Assembly: GCA_902464275.1 (NCBI GenBank)
Contig: CABQIK010000010.1
Coordinates: 1-56,950 of the forward strand
DNA from: an uncultured Alphaproteobacteria bacterium
GTDB lineage: Bacteria > Pseudomonadota > Alphaproteobacteria > RF32 > CAG-239
Reading direction: 5' to 3'
DNA: 56,950 bases
Part shown: positions 14,057 through 23,112 of the stretch, in pieces
Layout: each line of letters opens with the position of its first letter
Position numbering within the stretch: the stretch's first letter is position 1
The notes under the pieces: model-generated
What the model was told of the DNA's origin: nothing
Databases searched by the model: none
The model's input: only the letters and a program-made list of their open reading frames with translations
Made by a program: the position numbers and the translations under genes

Positions 14057-16156
14057 TTATTTCCTTTTTTTGAACATATTTAATACATCTTTGGCGGTAT
14101 CGGTTATGGCGTCAACACCGTCAGAAATAGCTTTGTCAGTGCTTTGATATGCGTTCTGACCGGCGGCTTTTACTCCGCTCGGAGCCGGAAACATAGATTG
14201 ATATTCGGTTCCGCTTAATGCGGTGTAACAAGGAGTTTCGTCAGCGTCAAGCACTAATTGCGAACCCAAAAAGGCCGGACCGGCAGTGGCAACGCCGACC
14301 ACATTTTTAATTACCGCGGTGTTATCTAACGTAATTTTGGGGTTTTGCACCGTTCCCGCCACTTTAACCAATGATGACAAAGCCTGCGCAACATTAGTAT
14401 CGGCAAGTTTGCCGTTAAACGGATGAATACTGAAATTCAGCTTATCATTTTTAAGGTTCAAACTACCGTCACTGACCACGGTTATTTGCTTTGAATTAAA
14501 GGCAATACCTTTCGGAAATGTTACTTTACCGTCATTTATATCACCGCGCACAACCGCGCAGGTTAATTCCAGTTTTTTATCAAGCTTTTGCAATTTAAGC
14601 GTATTCAAAAGCTGCGTAATAAAATTGCCGGTTAAATAGCGCAACGCGCCGGTCTGAATCTCAGATTCGCCGATAACGGTAATAACTTGTCCGTTCAGAC
14701 TTTCAACCAGTTTGCGAACGGTTGCGCCCTGCCCCTGCAAATTAAGTTTAACCAGAGCGTTGCCGCCGGAGATAATACCAAAGTTTTTATCATTGGTAAC
14801 AGCAAGCGGAGCCCACAATTTTTGCAAAACAATATCTTTACCGGTCAATGAGGCGTTAATAAAGTTGCCGTTGGCATTAAGGCTGACCGCGCCGTTAAGG
14901 TTGCCGCCACCGGCATTAAGGCTGAGCGGTGAAACACTTAACACTCCGTTATTTAAAATGGCTTTAAGGCTGATATTGCTTAAACTTAAAGTGCTGTCAA
15001 CCGTAAACTGCTTAATATCGGCGGTAACATCTGCGTTTACCAAATTAAGCGCGCTTAAATCAAGCGGAGTATCGGGCACAAACTCGGCCGCGTTCGCGCC
15101 TGCCACCAAATTAAAGTTAAACGCTGTGGTTTGCGGCTTAGCGGTTAAAGTTTGCAAATTAAGCAAATTACTTTGCAAATCGGCGGTTATAAACGGTTTA
15201 CTTTGAGCTAAATCAGCGCTGACTGCACCGGTTAAAACATTGCCGTTAACATTAAGCTCTTTAATGTCGGCGGTAACTTTTTGCAGATTACCGTTAATAT
15301 CCGTATTGATAAGCACATCAGGCGCGCCGAAATTACCGCTCGGATTATGCGCTTGTATATTGCCGCCAAATCCTAAATTTGCAAATATATCGGTTAAAAC
15401 CACATCGGCTTTGACCACAGCCCCGTAAGCTTTAATATCTGCTTTAACCGGATACTGCGCGGCTTTTTTAAGTAACGAATTAATTGAGCCTGCCCTAATG
15501 GTGCCGCTGATATTTTGATTATTGGCATCCACATCAAATGCAATATTCAAATCAGAATCCATATCCTCGCTTTTAAGGCTGAAACTGTTAATAACAATGT
15601 TTTCGGTTTTGCCGTTTTGCATATCCTGATAAACAACTTTGGCATTTTCAATATTAAAGTTTTTAGCTACAAATCCGGCAAGTAACGGAGCCGCGGCAAC
15701 CGTTGCGGCTTTTTTGCCGGTTTCATCTTCGGATTTAAGCTGTTTGCTCGCCATCGGCTCCGTAAAATCCCAGTTCGGAACACCATCAGAACTAATCGCC
15801 AAATTAATTTCAGGGTTAATTAAATTTACGGTATTAATTACCACTTCTTTTTTAAGCAAAGGCAAAATCGCAAATGAAACTTCTATGTTTTTGGCGCTGA
15901 CCATATTCGGAGTTTCTGCCCATGCGGCGTTAGCAAATGAAACATCGTTTAACACAATGGTCGGAACCAATGAAATTTTTAACCCGGCATCACCTGCCAA
16001 AGACAATTTGCGGCCGGTTTGTTCATAAGCAATTTTTTCGGCATACGATTTATATTTATTCAAATCAAAGGTTTTAATAAAAATAAATACGCCGATAACA
16101 AGCGCCACAACCAAAAACAAAACGGTTGCAAAAACCAACTTAACAAATTTTTTCAT
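14057..16156 (-). CDS. AsmA-family protein
   Basis: AsmA-like proteins are long beta-rich periplasmic proteins anchored in the inner membrane and linked to outer-membrane lipid homeostasis. The 699-aa product has one N-terminal membrane helix (residues about 7-29, FATVLFLVVALVIGVFIFI), the AsmA start YKSYAEKIAYEQTGRKLSL, repetitive beta-strand segments rich in Asn and Leu, and a C-terminal AsmA_2-like part (KLNLQGQGATVRKLVESLNG). It lies 2 bp before the ATP12-like gene and 4 bp after rluC, so all three are probably co-transcribed. Confidence 0.88.
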   Translation of the reverse strand: MKKFVKLVFATVLFLVVALVIGVFIFIKTFDLNKYKSYAEKIAYEQTGRKLSLAGDAGLKISLVPTIVLNDVSFANAAWAETPNMVSAKNIEVSFAILPLLKKEVVINTVNLINPEINLAISSDGVPNWDFTEPMASKQLKSEDETGKKAATVAAAPLLAGFVAKNFNIENAKVVYQDMQNGKTENIVINSFSLKSEDMDSDLNIAFDVDANNQNISGTIRAGSINSLLKKAAQYPVKADIKAYGAVVKADVVLTDIFANLGFGGNIQAHNPSGNFGAPDVLINTDINGNLQKVTADIKELNVNGNVLTGAVSADLAQSKPFITADLQSNLLNLQTLTAKPQTTAFNFNLVAGANAAEFVPDTPLDLSALNLVNADVTADIKQFTVDSTLSLSNISLKAILNNGVLSVSPLSLNAGGGNLNGAVSLNANGNFINASLTGKDIVLQKLWAPLAVTNDKNFGIISGGNALVKLNLQGQGATVRKLVESLNGQVITVIGESEIQTGALRYLTGNFITQLLNTLKLQKLDKKLELTCAVVRGDINDGKVTFPKGIAFNSKQITVVSDGSLNLKNDKLNFSIHPFNGKLADTNVAQALSSLVKVAGTVQNPKITLDNTAVIKNVVGVATAGPAFLGSQLVLDADETPCYTALSGTEYQSMFPAPSGVKAAGQNAYQSTDKAISDGVDAITDTAKDVLNMFKKRK

Positions 16157-16160
16157 GAGA

Positions 16161-17093
16161 TTACTTCTCCTTAAAATTCAACCCTAAAAATTTAATGTCA
16201 TTTTTAAAATAGTCCGGCAACGGAGCTTTGACAACCAGTTTTTTATTATAAACCGGTGATAAATCTATTTTATAAGCGTGCAAATGCAACTTTGAGCTCA
16301 ACTCCGGAAAGCGCTTGCGCGATTGCCCGAAATATTTACTGTCGCCCAAAATCGGACACCCCGCGCACTCCATGTGGGCGCGAATCTGGTGAGTGCGTCC
16401 GGTTAAAGGCTCGGCGGTTAACAGCGTAAATTTTTCACCGACCGTATCTAAAACCTTAAAACGCGTTAAGGCTTTTTTGCCTTCTTCACTCGGCTCCATT
16501 TTTTCGCCCACTTTATCAAGCGGAAAGTCAATTTCACCTTCAGACATTTTAAGAGCGCCGACCGCCAAAACCAAATATGTTTTTTGCAGCGCATGCTCGC
16601 GAAAAGCTTTGGTTAAAAGCTCGGCATAACGGCGATTGCGCGCTAACACCAAAATACCGCTGGTATCTTTATCAATACGATGAACAAGTTTCGGTCTTTC
16701 TGAATTTTCAAATTTTAACGCGTCTAACATACCGTCAATATGACGGGCGGTATTGGTTCCGCCTTGCACCGCCAAACCTGAGGGCTTGTTCAGCACAATG
16801 ATATTGTCATCTTTAAAAATCACCATTGACTGAATAAAATCAGTATCCGCTTTTGAAACAATATCCGTATTTTTAACCGCTTTTTCATTATCAAGCGGCG
16901 GCAAGCGCAGCTCCTGCCCAGCGCTTAAACGCGTATTGGCTTCGGCCTTTTTACCGTCAACCTTAATTTGCTTGGTACGCAAAAGTTTTTGCAACCTGCC
17001 TAACGTAAGAGAAGGATATTCTTTTAAAAACCAACGGTTAAGCCTGATGCCGTCATCTTCGGGTTTAATTTTTACAAAAGTTACGCCTGACAT
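16161..17093 (-). CDS. rluC: RluC/RluD-type 23S rRNA pseudouridine synthase
   Basis: The enzyme isomerises uridines to pseudouridine in 23S rRNA. The 310-aa product has an N-terminal S4 RNA-binding domain (RLNRWFLKEYPSLTLGRLQK) and a catalytic domain with the motif HRIDKDTSGILVLA, whose aspartate is the nucleophile, plus LTGRTHQIRAHM. RluC rather than RluD is favoured by the S4 start and by the ATP12 neighbour, but the exact target positions cannot be read from sequence. It is 15 bp downstream of the small gene at 17109. Confidence 0.9.
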   Translation of the reverse strand: MSGVTFVKIKPEDDGIRLNRWFLKEYPSLTLGRLQKLLRTKQIKVDGKKAEANTRLSAGQELRLPPLDNEKAVKNTDIVSKADTDFIQSMVIFKDDNIIVLNKPSGLAVQGGTNTARHIDGMLDALKFENSERPKLVHRIDKDTSGILVLARNRRYAELLTKAFREHALQKTYLVLAVGALKMSEGEIDFPLDKVGEKMEPSEEGKKALTRFKVLDTVGEKFTLLTAEPLTGRTHQIRAHMECAGCPILGDSKYFGQSRKRFPELSSKLHLHAYKIDLSPVYNKKLVVKAPLPDYFKNDIKFLGLNFKEK

Positions 17094-17108
17094 TTATTTC
17101 TCGCGCGG

Positions 17109-17405
17109 TTAGTATGAACGGGTTTTAGTTGAACGCTTAACGGTTTTAACCTTATCGGCACGGTTAAGTTTAAAGTTTAATTTGTGCAGCACCTGATTGG
17201 CTTTGGCCGGAGTAATATTTTCCGGCAGAACCCCGTTTAAGCGCTCAATGTGGGCGTTGTCCAAATTTTCCGACAAAGCCTGCAAGCCGTTTTCATCTTT
17301 AACGGCAACCGCCGCGCCATGCGCACCGGCATTTGCAATAATATCTTCCGACAAAGCGTCCGCCGTTTGCGGGCTGACAATCAGTATATGGTTATATTCA
17401 GTCAT
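17109..17405 (-). CDS. Conserved-looking small protein, unknown function
   Basis: The 98-aa product (MTEYNHILIVSPQTADAL onward) is soluble, with an alternating hydrophobic first strand and a basic C-terminal tail (KTVKRSTKTRSY). No domain was recognised. The ATG at 17405 is chosen because AGAAGGA lies 8 bp upstream; an in-frame upstream start at 17456 would run far into rarA. It overlaps the 3' end of rarA by 8 bases and lies 15 bp before rluC, so it belongs to the same transcript. Confidence 0.7.
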   Translation of the reverse strand: MTEYNHILIVSPQTADALSEDIIANAGAHGAAVAVKDENGLQALSENLDNAHIERLNGVLPENITPAKANQVLHKLNFKLNRADKVKTVKRSTKTRSY

Positions 17406-18723
17406 TTTTAATATCCTTCTTTTGTTTTTGTTGTTTTTCACGGCGCAGATTATCAAAATAATCTATCCGCTTTTTAATTTCACGTTCAAAACCGCGCTCC
17501 ACCGGATAATATAATTTTACCCGCTTTATGCCGTCCGGAAAATAGTTTTGCCCCGAAAATCCGTCTTCCAAATCCTGGTCATAAATATAGCCGTCATTAT
17601 ACCCTAATTGCTTCATCAGCTTGGTCGGAGCGTTCAAAATATGCTTAGGCGGCATTAATGAGCCGGTTTGTTTGGCTAAATCATAAGCCTTGTGCATAGC
17701 CTTATAAACTCCGGCCGATTTAGGCGCGGTTGCCAAATATGCAACCAGTTGCATAATGGCCAGTTCGCCTTCAGGCGAGCCTAAGCGCTCATACACTTCC
17801 GCGCAAGACAAAGCCTGCGTAACGGCATTAGGGTCGGCAAGCGACACATCCTCAACCGAAAACCTAATCAACCGCCGCAAAATATAGCGCGGGTCTTCGC
17901 CCGATGACAACATACGCGCCACCCAATATAAAGCGGCGTCAACATCGGAGCCGCGCAACGATTTATGCACCGCGGAAATAAGATTGTAGTGTCCGTCGCG
18001 CCCTTTATCATATACCGGCGCACGGGAACGAATAATGTTTACAATGTTATCTTTGTTAAAAATTTCGCCTTCTTTGGCATAGGACCAAACGCTTTCCGCC
18101 AAATTAAGAATATAGCGCCCATCCCCATCGGCGGTTTCTTTCATTAATTGACGAGCCTCATCATCAACCGGCAACTTGCGTCCGATTTCTTTTTCGGCGC
18201 GCTGTAATAAAATTTCAAAATCATCAGAAGTCAGGCGGTTCAAAACAAATACCTGACAGCGTGAAAGCAAAGCGGCATTAAGTTCAAATGAGGGATTTTC
18301 GGTAGTAGCGCCGACCAAAATCACCGTGCCGTCTTCAACATACGGCAAAAAGCCGTCTTGCTGTGATTTATTAAAGCGATGAATTTCATCAACAAACAGC
18401 AAAGTGCCTTTACCTTGTGTGGCGCGGCGCTCCTTCGCGTACTGAAACACGCGTTTTAAATCAGCCACACCGGAAAAAACGGCGGAAATTTGCTCAAAAT
18501 ATAAATTAGTATGTTCGGCAATCAAGCGGGCAATGGTAGTTTTACCGCACCCCGGAGGTCCCCACAAAATAAAAGAAGAAATCTTACCGGAAGCAAGCAT
18601 ACGCCCGAGCGGAGCATTAGCGCCGACAATATGATCCTGCCCCACAACCTCAGCTAAAGTTTGCGGGCGAAGCCTGTCGGCTAAAGGTCTTTTGACCTGA
18701 TTTGAAAAAAGCGTTTCTTCCAT
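17398..18723 (-). CDS. rarA: Replication-associated recombination protein A
   Basis: RarA/MgsA is an AAA+ clamp-loader-like ATPase acting at stalled forks. The 441-aa product has Walker A (GPPGCGKTTIARL), Walker B with the family motif FVDEIHRFNKSQQD, sensor 1 (VGATTENPSFEL) and the C-terminal MgsA/WHIP-associated region including GSDVDAALYWVARML and DPRYILRRLIRFSVED. The tail is Lys-rich. A small gene overlaps its end. Confidence 0.95.
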   Translation of the reverse strand: MEETLFSNQVKRPLADRLRPQTLAEVVGQDHIVGANAPLGRMLASGKISSFILWGPPGCGKTTIARLIAEHTNLYFEQISAVFSGVADLKRVFQYAKERRATQGKGTLLFVDEIHRFNKSQQDGFLPYVEDGTVILVGATTENPSFELNAALLSRCQVFVLNRLTSDDFEILLQRAEKEIGRKLPVDDEARQLMKETADGDGRYILNLAESVWSYAKEGEIFNKDNIVNIIRSRAPVYDKGRDGHYNLISAVHKSLRGSDVDAALYWVARMLSSGEDPRYILRRLIRFSVEDVSLADPNAVTQALSCAEVYERLGSPEGELAIMQLVAYLATAPKSAGVYKAMHKAYDLAKQTGSLMPPKHILNAPTKLMKQLGYNDGYIYDQDLEDGFSGQNYFPDGIKRVKLYYPVERGFEREIKKRIDYFDNLRREKQQKQKKDIKND

Positions 18724-18818
18724 AATTTAAGTTATAATATCCGGATAAATTTTCAGTATCCGAATAATAACACAAATTTTATTTTCAACAACACTTATTT
18801 TGCAGATTTTAAATAATT

Positions 18819-20075
18819 TTAACCGCGGGTGCGTTCACCGCGCGAGCGCATCATTTGCGCGGTTTTCATCATACTGGCGGAGCGATTGTTTTCAGATTTT
18901 GTATTTTGTAAAAATTTTTCTTTAGCCTGCCTCAGCTGTTCTTCTTTTTCACGGCGTTTAGCCTGTTCATAACCTTCATAATCGGTTAAATCCACCGTTT
19001 TTTCATCCTTTTGTTCTTCCATGCGCATTTCACGCACTTCGCGTTTGCGCGCCTCAATTACGCGGCGCATTTCGGCATTGTGTTCTTTAGCTAAATTATC
19101 TTGCTTTTCTTCCGTCACCTTATGAAATTGCTCCATAATTTCCTCATCTTTAGGCTCAGGTTTTCCGGCAATGGCGCGATAAATCTGCTTGCTTGATTTT
19201 AAAAGTTGCTCCACCGTAATTCCGGGATGTTTGGTTAAATCAAGCGTGCCGGCGGAACCACGCCCGTTAAACAAGGGGCTGAAGTCAATTCCGCGCAAGC
19301 GCGAGCGCTTCTTTTTAGGAGCCAAAATCTGTTTTAATTCTTTCGGAGTAGGCATGCGCCCCAAAGCCTGCGCAATTTGTTCAACACTTATAACGCACTC
19401 GCTCAAATCAAGTTCAAAAATATTAACGCCGGTAAAATTAACTCCGGTAAAGTCAACCCCGCGCAGATTAACGTATCGCAAATCAATTTTAGAAAAGTCA
19501 AGCAACGTTAAGTTCATACGGGTCAAATTAAGCTTATGCGGATAATAAACCGCCAAATATTCCACCAAAGCCTGCAATTCTTCAATGGCAAGACGATCCA
19601 TTTCAATATTTAACAAAATAGCGTCTTGAATATCGGCTTCCGCCAAAACAACGCCGTTCATTTTGGCGCCGGTAAAGTTGGTGCCGCGCAATTTAGCCGC
19701 TGAAAATACCGCGCCGTTTAAGTTGGCGCCGGATAAATCGGCTCCCGACAAATCAGCGCCGGTAAAATCAGCGCCTTCCAAATCAGCTTTGGAAAAATCG
19801 GTTTCTTTTAAATCTGAACCTGAAAAGCTTGCCCCTTTTAAGTTTTCGCCGTTATATTTGCCGCCGCGCAAAACTTTGCCGCTGAAGTTAAAACCGCTGT
19901 CCGGCAAAATGCGGCGGGGCGCACCGGAGTTTTGAGTATCGGTAATTTCTGAAATTGCCTGCCATGAAAAGCTGTTTTTATACATCTGCTCAACGTCAAA
20001 CGCTTGCCCGTCGCGCGCGGCGCGGGCTTTTTCGCGTATTCCGTCAAAATTAAATTTCTTTTTCATATCAGCCAT
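18819..20075 (-). CDS. Pentapeptide-repeat protein with coiled-coil tail
   Basis: The 418-aa product has about ten pentapeptide repeats at residues about 60-150 (for example LEGADFTGADLSGADLSGAN), a second short block near 190-225 (LRYVNLRGVDFTGVNFTGVN), and a highly charged Glu/Lys/Arg C-terminal part (from about 320) expected to form a coiled coil. Pentapeptide repeats fold as a quadrilateral beta helix; the function is not predictable. No signal peptide or membrane segment is seen. It lies between lnt and rarA with spacers of 44 and 95 bp. Confidence 0.85.
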   Translation of the reverse strand: MADMKKKFNFDGIREKARAARDGQAFDVEQMYKNSFSWQAISEITDTQNSGAPRRILPDSGFNFSGKVLRGGKYNGENLKGASFSGSDLKETDFSKADLEGADFTGADLSGADLSGANLNGAVFSAAKLRGTNFTGAKMNGVVLAEADIQDAILLNIEMDRLAIEELQALVEYLAVYYPHKLNLTRMNLTLLDFSKIDLRYVNLRGVDFTGVNFTGVNIFELDLSECVISVEQIAQALGRMPTPKELKQILAPKKKRSRLRGIDFSPLFNGRGSAGTLDLTKHPGITVEQLLKSSKQIYRAIAGKPEPKDEEIMEQFHKVTEEKQDNLAKEHNAEMRRVIEARKREVREMRMEEQKDEKTVDLTDYEGYEQAKRREKEEQLRQAKEKFLQNTKSENNRSASMMKTAQMMRSRGERTRG

Positions 20076-20119
20076 TATTGCAAGCCCCGATTTTAACTGA
20101 AGCCATAATAGCTTAATTT

Positions 20120-21637
20120 TTACCTTTTTACAAACAAAATTTTAAGCAGCGCGCACAAAATCAAAAGCATAAGCGCATTTATCGTTTTGCCGCCGATATG
20201 GCTGTAAAGCGTAAACACTTTTAAATGATAAGGCAACTTAACATCGGCGATTCCTTGTTTTCCTAACGGAATTTCTTTTATAACCTCGCCCATCGGATTA
20301 ATTACCGCGCTGATGCCCGAGTTTGCGCTGCGCACAATCGTAACGCCTTCTTCCACCGCCCGCATTTGCGCCGCCACCAAATGCTGATAAGGTCCGGCGC
20401 TGTTGCCGTACCATCCGTCATTGGTCAGCACCACCAGCCATTGCGGCGGATTGTCGCGATTAATCACCTCATCGGGAAAAATTATTTCATAACAAATCAG
20501 CGCCCCGAAAGCCGGCATTTTTTCAAGCCGGATATTTTTATATTTTTTACCGACGCCAAAATCAGCCACCGCATTGGCAACCGGACGCACCCGCTTCGGC
20601 AAAAACCGCCTGAGCGGCACATATTCGCCAAACGGCACCAGATGATGTTTATCATAAAATCCAACCGTTTCGCCGCTTTTGTTCAGCACAAACAACGAGT
20701 TAAAATAATTGTAGTCATCTTCGGCCTCGCCCTGCCGCAAAGCGCCGGTAATCAAATATCCGCGCGGCGGCACTGCCTGTAAAATTTCTTGCCGGTAAAT
20801 ATTGTCATAATCCAAGCTGAACGGCATGGCGGTTTCGCCCCACACCACAAAATCAACCTTATCCAGCCCCGATTCGGCGCTCATGTTAACATACTTGTAA
20901 AAATTATTTTCAAGCGATTCGCGGTTCCATTTCATCTGTTGCGAAATTGCCGGCTGTACCAAACGCACCGTAATATCCGAATCAATCTGCTGATAATTAT
21001 AAATCCGCCATGAGCCGAATGCCAACATCAACAGCGGAATCAAAATAAATGCCGCTCCGTACTTATTGCTGCTTTTGCAAAAATAGCCGTACAACATGCC
21101 GCACCACACAAGCATAATAAATGAGAGCCCGTAAGTTCCCCATACGGAAGCGGTTTGAATAAACACCGGATGAAACGCCCACGCCGTTCCTAACATATTC
21201 CACGAAAAACCGGTCAGTACAAAGCTTCTGAGCCACTCCATCAGCACCCATGCCGTCGCAAAACCACAAATTTTGCTGATAGCACTGCCGCCCGCGCGCC
21301 ACATAACAAACGGCAATATCATAAACAACCCGAAAAAAGCTCCTGCCGCCGCAAGCGTAATCGGATAAAGCCAACCGAATGTTGCCGCGTCTATCAGTAA
21401 TGCGTTGCCGACCCAATAAAATCCGGCGGCAAAAAAGCCAAACCCGTACATATACCCGAGCGCAACAACCTTTTTATATGAAGGCAGCTTATCGCACAAA
21501 CACCACAGACCAAGCAACGCAAGCAAAAAAATCTGCCATAAATAAACCGGCGGGAAGACCAACGCCGAAAGCGCCCCGCCGAATATTGCCATTGTTTTAT
21601 AATGACCAAGCAACCAATTTTTAAGCTTATCCGACAT
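20120..21637 (-). CDS. lnt: Apolipoprotein N-acyltransferase
   Basis: Lnt adds the third acyl chain to outer-membrane lipoproteins. The 505-aa product has six to seven N-terminal membrane segments, a periplasmic nitrilase-type domain and a final membrane helix (GGKTINALMLLILCALL). The catalytic Glu-Lys-Cys triad is visible as WGETAMPF, DKHHLVPFGEY and ALICYEIIFPDE. It starts 3 bp after ybeY, as in the phoH-ybeY-lnt cluster; corC, often between them, is absent. A decayed copy of its 3' end lies at 11751-11886. Confidence 0.95.
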   Translation of the reverse strand: MSDKLKNWLLGHYKTMAIFGGALSALVFPPVYLWQIFLLALLGLWCLCDKLPSYKKVVALGYMYGFGFFAAGFYWVGNALLIDAATFGWLYPITLAAAGAFFGLFMILPFVMWRAGGSAISKICGFATAWVLMEWLRSFVLTGFSWNMLGTAWAFHPVFIQTASVWGTYGLSFIMLVWCGMLYGYFCKSSNKYGAAFILIPLLMLAFGSWRIYNYQQIDSDITVRLVQPAISQQMKWNRESLENNFYKYVNMSAESGLDKVDFVVWGETAMPFSLDYDNIYRQEILQAVPPRGYLITGALRQGEAEDDYNYFNSLFVLNKSGETVGFYDKHHLVPFGEYVPLRRFLPKRVRPVANAVADFGVGKKYKNIRLEKMPAFGALICYEIIFPDEVINRDNPPQWLVVLTNDGWYGNSAGPYQHLVAAQMRAVEEGVTIVRSANSGISAVINPMGEVIKEIPLGKQGIADVKLPYHLKVFTLYSHIGGKTINALMLLILCALLKILFVKR

Positions 21638-21640
21638 TTT

Positions 21641-22153
21641 TTATTCCCGGTACGGATTAGCAATTTTCAGCGTTGCTAAAATATCAATTTCACGCTGTTC
21701 CATTTCAGCCCGCTCTTCCGGCTCAATGTGGTCATAACCTAAAATATGCAGCATTCCGTGCGTCCATAAATGGCAAAAATGCTCGTAAAATGAAACGTCT
21801 GTCTCTTCCGCCTCGCGCTGCATCGTTTCAAAAGCCACAATCACATCACCGAGTTCAACTTCTCCGCCGGAGGCAAGCATTTCATCAAAAGCATCGTCAT
21901 CAACATTGGCAAACGACAACACGTTGGTTGCTTTATCCATGCCGCGAAACTCTTTATTTAAGCGGTGCACCGTTTCATCATTGCTTAAACATAAGTTAAG
22001 CGCAAACTGCTTATCCGGCGCCAAAAAATCAACTTCTCCGCCAACACGATTCAGCACAGCGCTTTTAACCCGTTCAACAACGGCAGCAATATCTGCTATT
22101 GCCGCCGTCCAACGCTCGTCTTCAACGCTCAAATAAATTTTAACGTTGTTCAT
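21641..22153 (-). CDS. ybeY: Endoribonuclease YbeY
   Basis: YbeY is a zinc-dependent single-strand RNase that takes part in 16S 3'-end maturation and ribosome quality control. The 170-aa product has the zinc motif HGMLHILGYDH with the three expected histidines, and KEFRGMDKATNVLSFA. The ATG at 22153 is used by family comparison (MNNVKIYLSVED); it overlaps phoH by 14 bases. An in-frame start 42 bp earlier would add a basic stretch that belongs to the phoH end. Confidence 0.95.
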   Translation of the reverse strand: MNNVKIYLSVEDERWTAAIADIAAVVERVKSAVLNRVGGEVDFLAPDKQFALNLCLSNDETVHRLNKEFRGMDKATNVLSFANVDDDAFDEMLASGGEVELGDVIVAFETMQREAEETDVSFYEHFCHLWTHGMLHILGYDHIEPEERAEMEQREIDILATLKIANPYRE

Positions 22154-23111
22154 TTTCTTGCATTCTCTTATTTTTTTCTTCATAAGCTTTAACAATTTTG
22201 GCTACCAAACCATGACGAACAACATCTGCCGCGCTGAAGGTTACCGAACTGATATTGCTTACATTTTTCAAGGTTTCCAACGCATCGCGCAAGCCTGAAA
22301 TTGTGCCGCGCGGCAAGTCAACCTGACTAAGGTCGCCGTTTACCACCATGCGTGAGTTTTCACCCAAACGGGTTAAAAACATTTTCATCTGCATCGGAGT
22401 GGTATTTTGCGCTTCATCTAAAATAACAAACGCGTTTGAAAGCGTGCGGCCGCGCATAAACGCAAGCGGCGCAATTTCAATTTCGCCCAACGCTAATTTT
22501 TTATCAACCTGTTCGGCCGGAAGCATCTCATACAGCGCGTCATAAAGCGGGCGCAGATACGGATCAACCTTTTCTTTTAAGTCGCCGGGTAAAAAGCCCA
22601 AATTTTCGCCTGCTTCCACCGCCGGACGCGATAAAATAATTTTATCAACGGCGCCTTCCAACATCATTGAAACGGCAAGCGCCACCGCCAGATAGGTTTT
22701 ACCGGTACCGGCAGGGCCAAGGCCGAACACCAACTCATTTTTCATCATTTCCTGAATATATTTGGCTTGCGTTGCCGAACGCGGATAAATATAACGTTTT
22801 TTGGTTTTAAGCACAATTTCGTTCAAATTTTGCACTTCGTCATTATCATGGCAGTCACTGCAAATTCTGACTGCCGCCTTAACCTCTTGTTCGCCGACTT
22901 CAATATTTTTGCTGACTTTGTCATACAAAACATTAATAGCGTTTTTAGCTTCTTCAATTTCTTTCGGACCGCCCTTAATGGTTATCTGGTTGCCGAAACT
23001 CAAAATTTCAACATTGAGCATTTTTTCAATCAGGCGCAGATTGGCATCAGACGCGCCGACCAGCTGTTGCACTAATTGATTGTTATAAAGTTCAAAACTT
23101 GTTTCTGCCAT
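22140..23111 (-). CDS. PhoH-family ATPase (YbeZ-type)
   Basis: PhoH/YbeZ proteins are ATPases that work with YbeY in RNA metabolism. The 323-aa product has a short KH-like N-terminal domain (LRLIEKMLNVEILSFGNQI) and the PhoH domain with Walker A GLGPAGTGKTYLAVA and Walker B VILDEAQNTTPMQMK. It lies 1 bp after miaB and overlaps ybeY, an arrangement conserved in alphaproteobacteria. Confidence 0.95.
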   Translation of the reverse strand: MAETSFELYNNQLVQQLVGASDANLRLIEKMLNVEILSFGNQITIKGGPKEIEEAKNAINVLYDKVSKNIEVGEQEVKAAVRICSDCHDNDEVQNLNEIVLKTKKRYIYPRSATQAKYIQEMMKNELVFGLGPAGTGKTYLAVALAVSMMLEGAVDKIILSRPAVEAGENLGFLPGDLKEKVDPYLRPLYDALYEMLPAEQVDKKLALGEIEIAPLAFMRGRTLSNAFVILDEAQNTTPMQMKMFLTRLGENSRMVVNGDLSQVDLPRGTISGLRDALETLKNVSNISSVTFSAADVVRHGLVAKIVKAYEEKNKRMQENEQR

Positions 23112-23112
23112 A

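Noticed and set aside
14712..15206. A 164-aa open frame opposite the AsmA-like gene
   Set aside because: Low-complexity Leu/Ala/Ser translation typical of the antisense of a beta-rich gene; no start signal.
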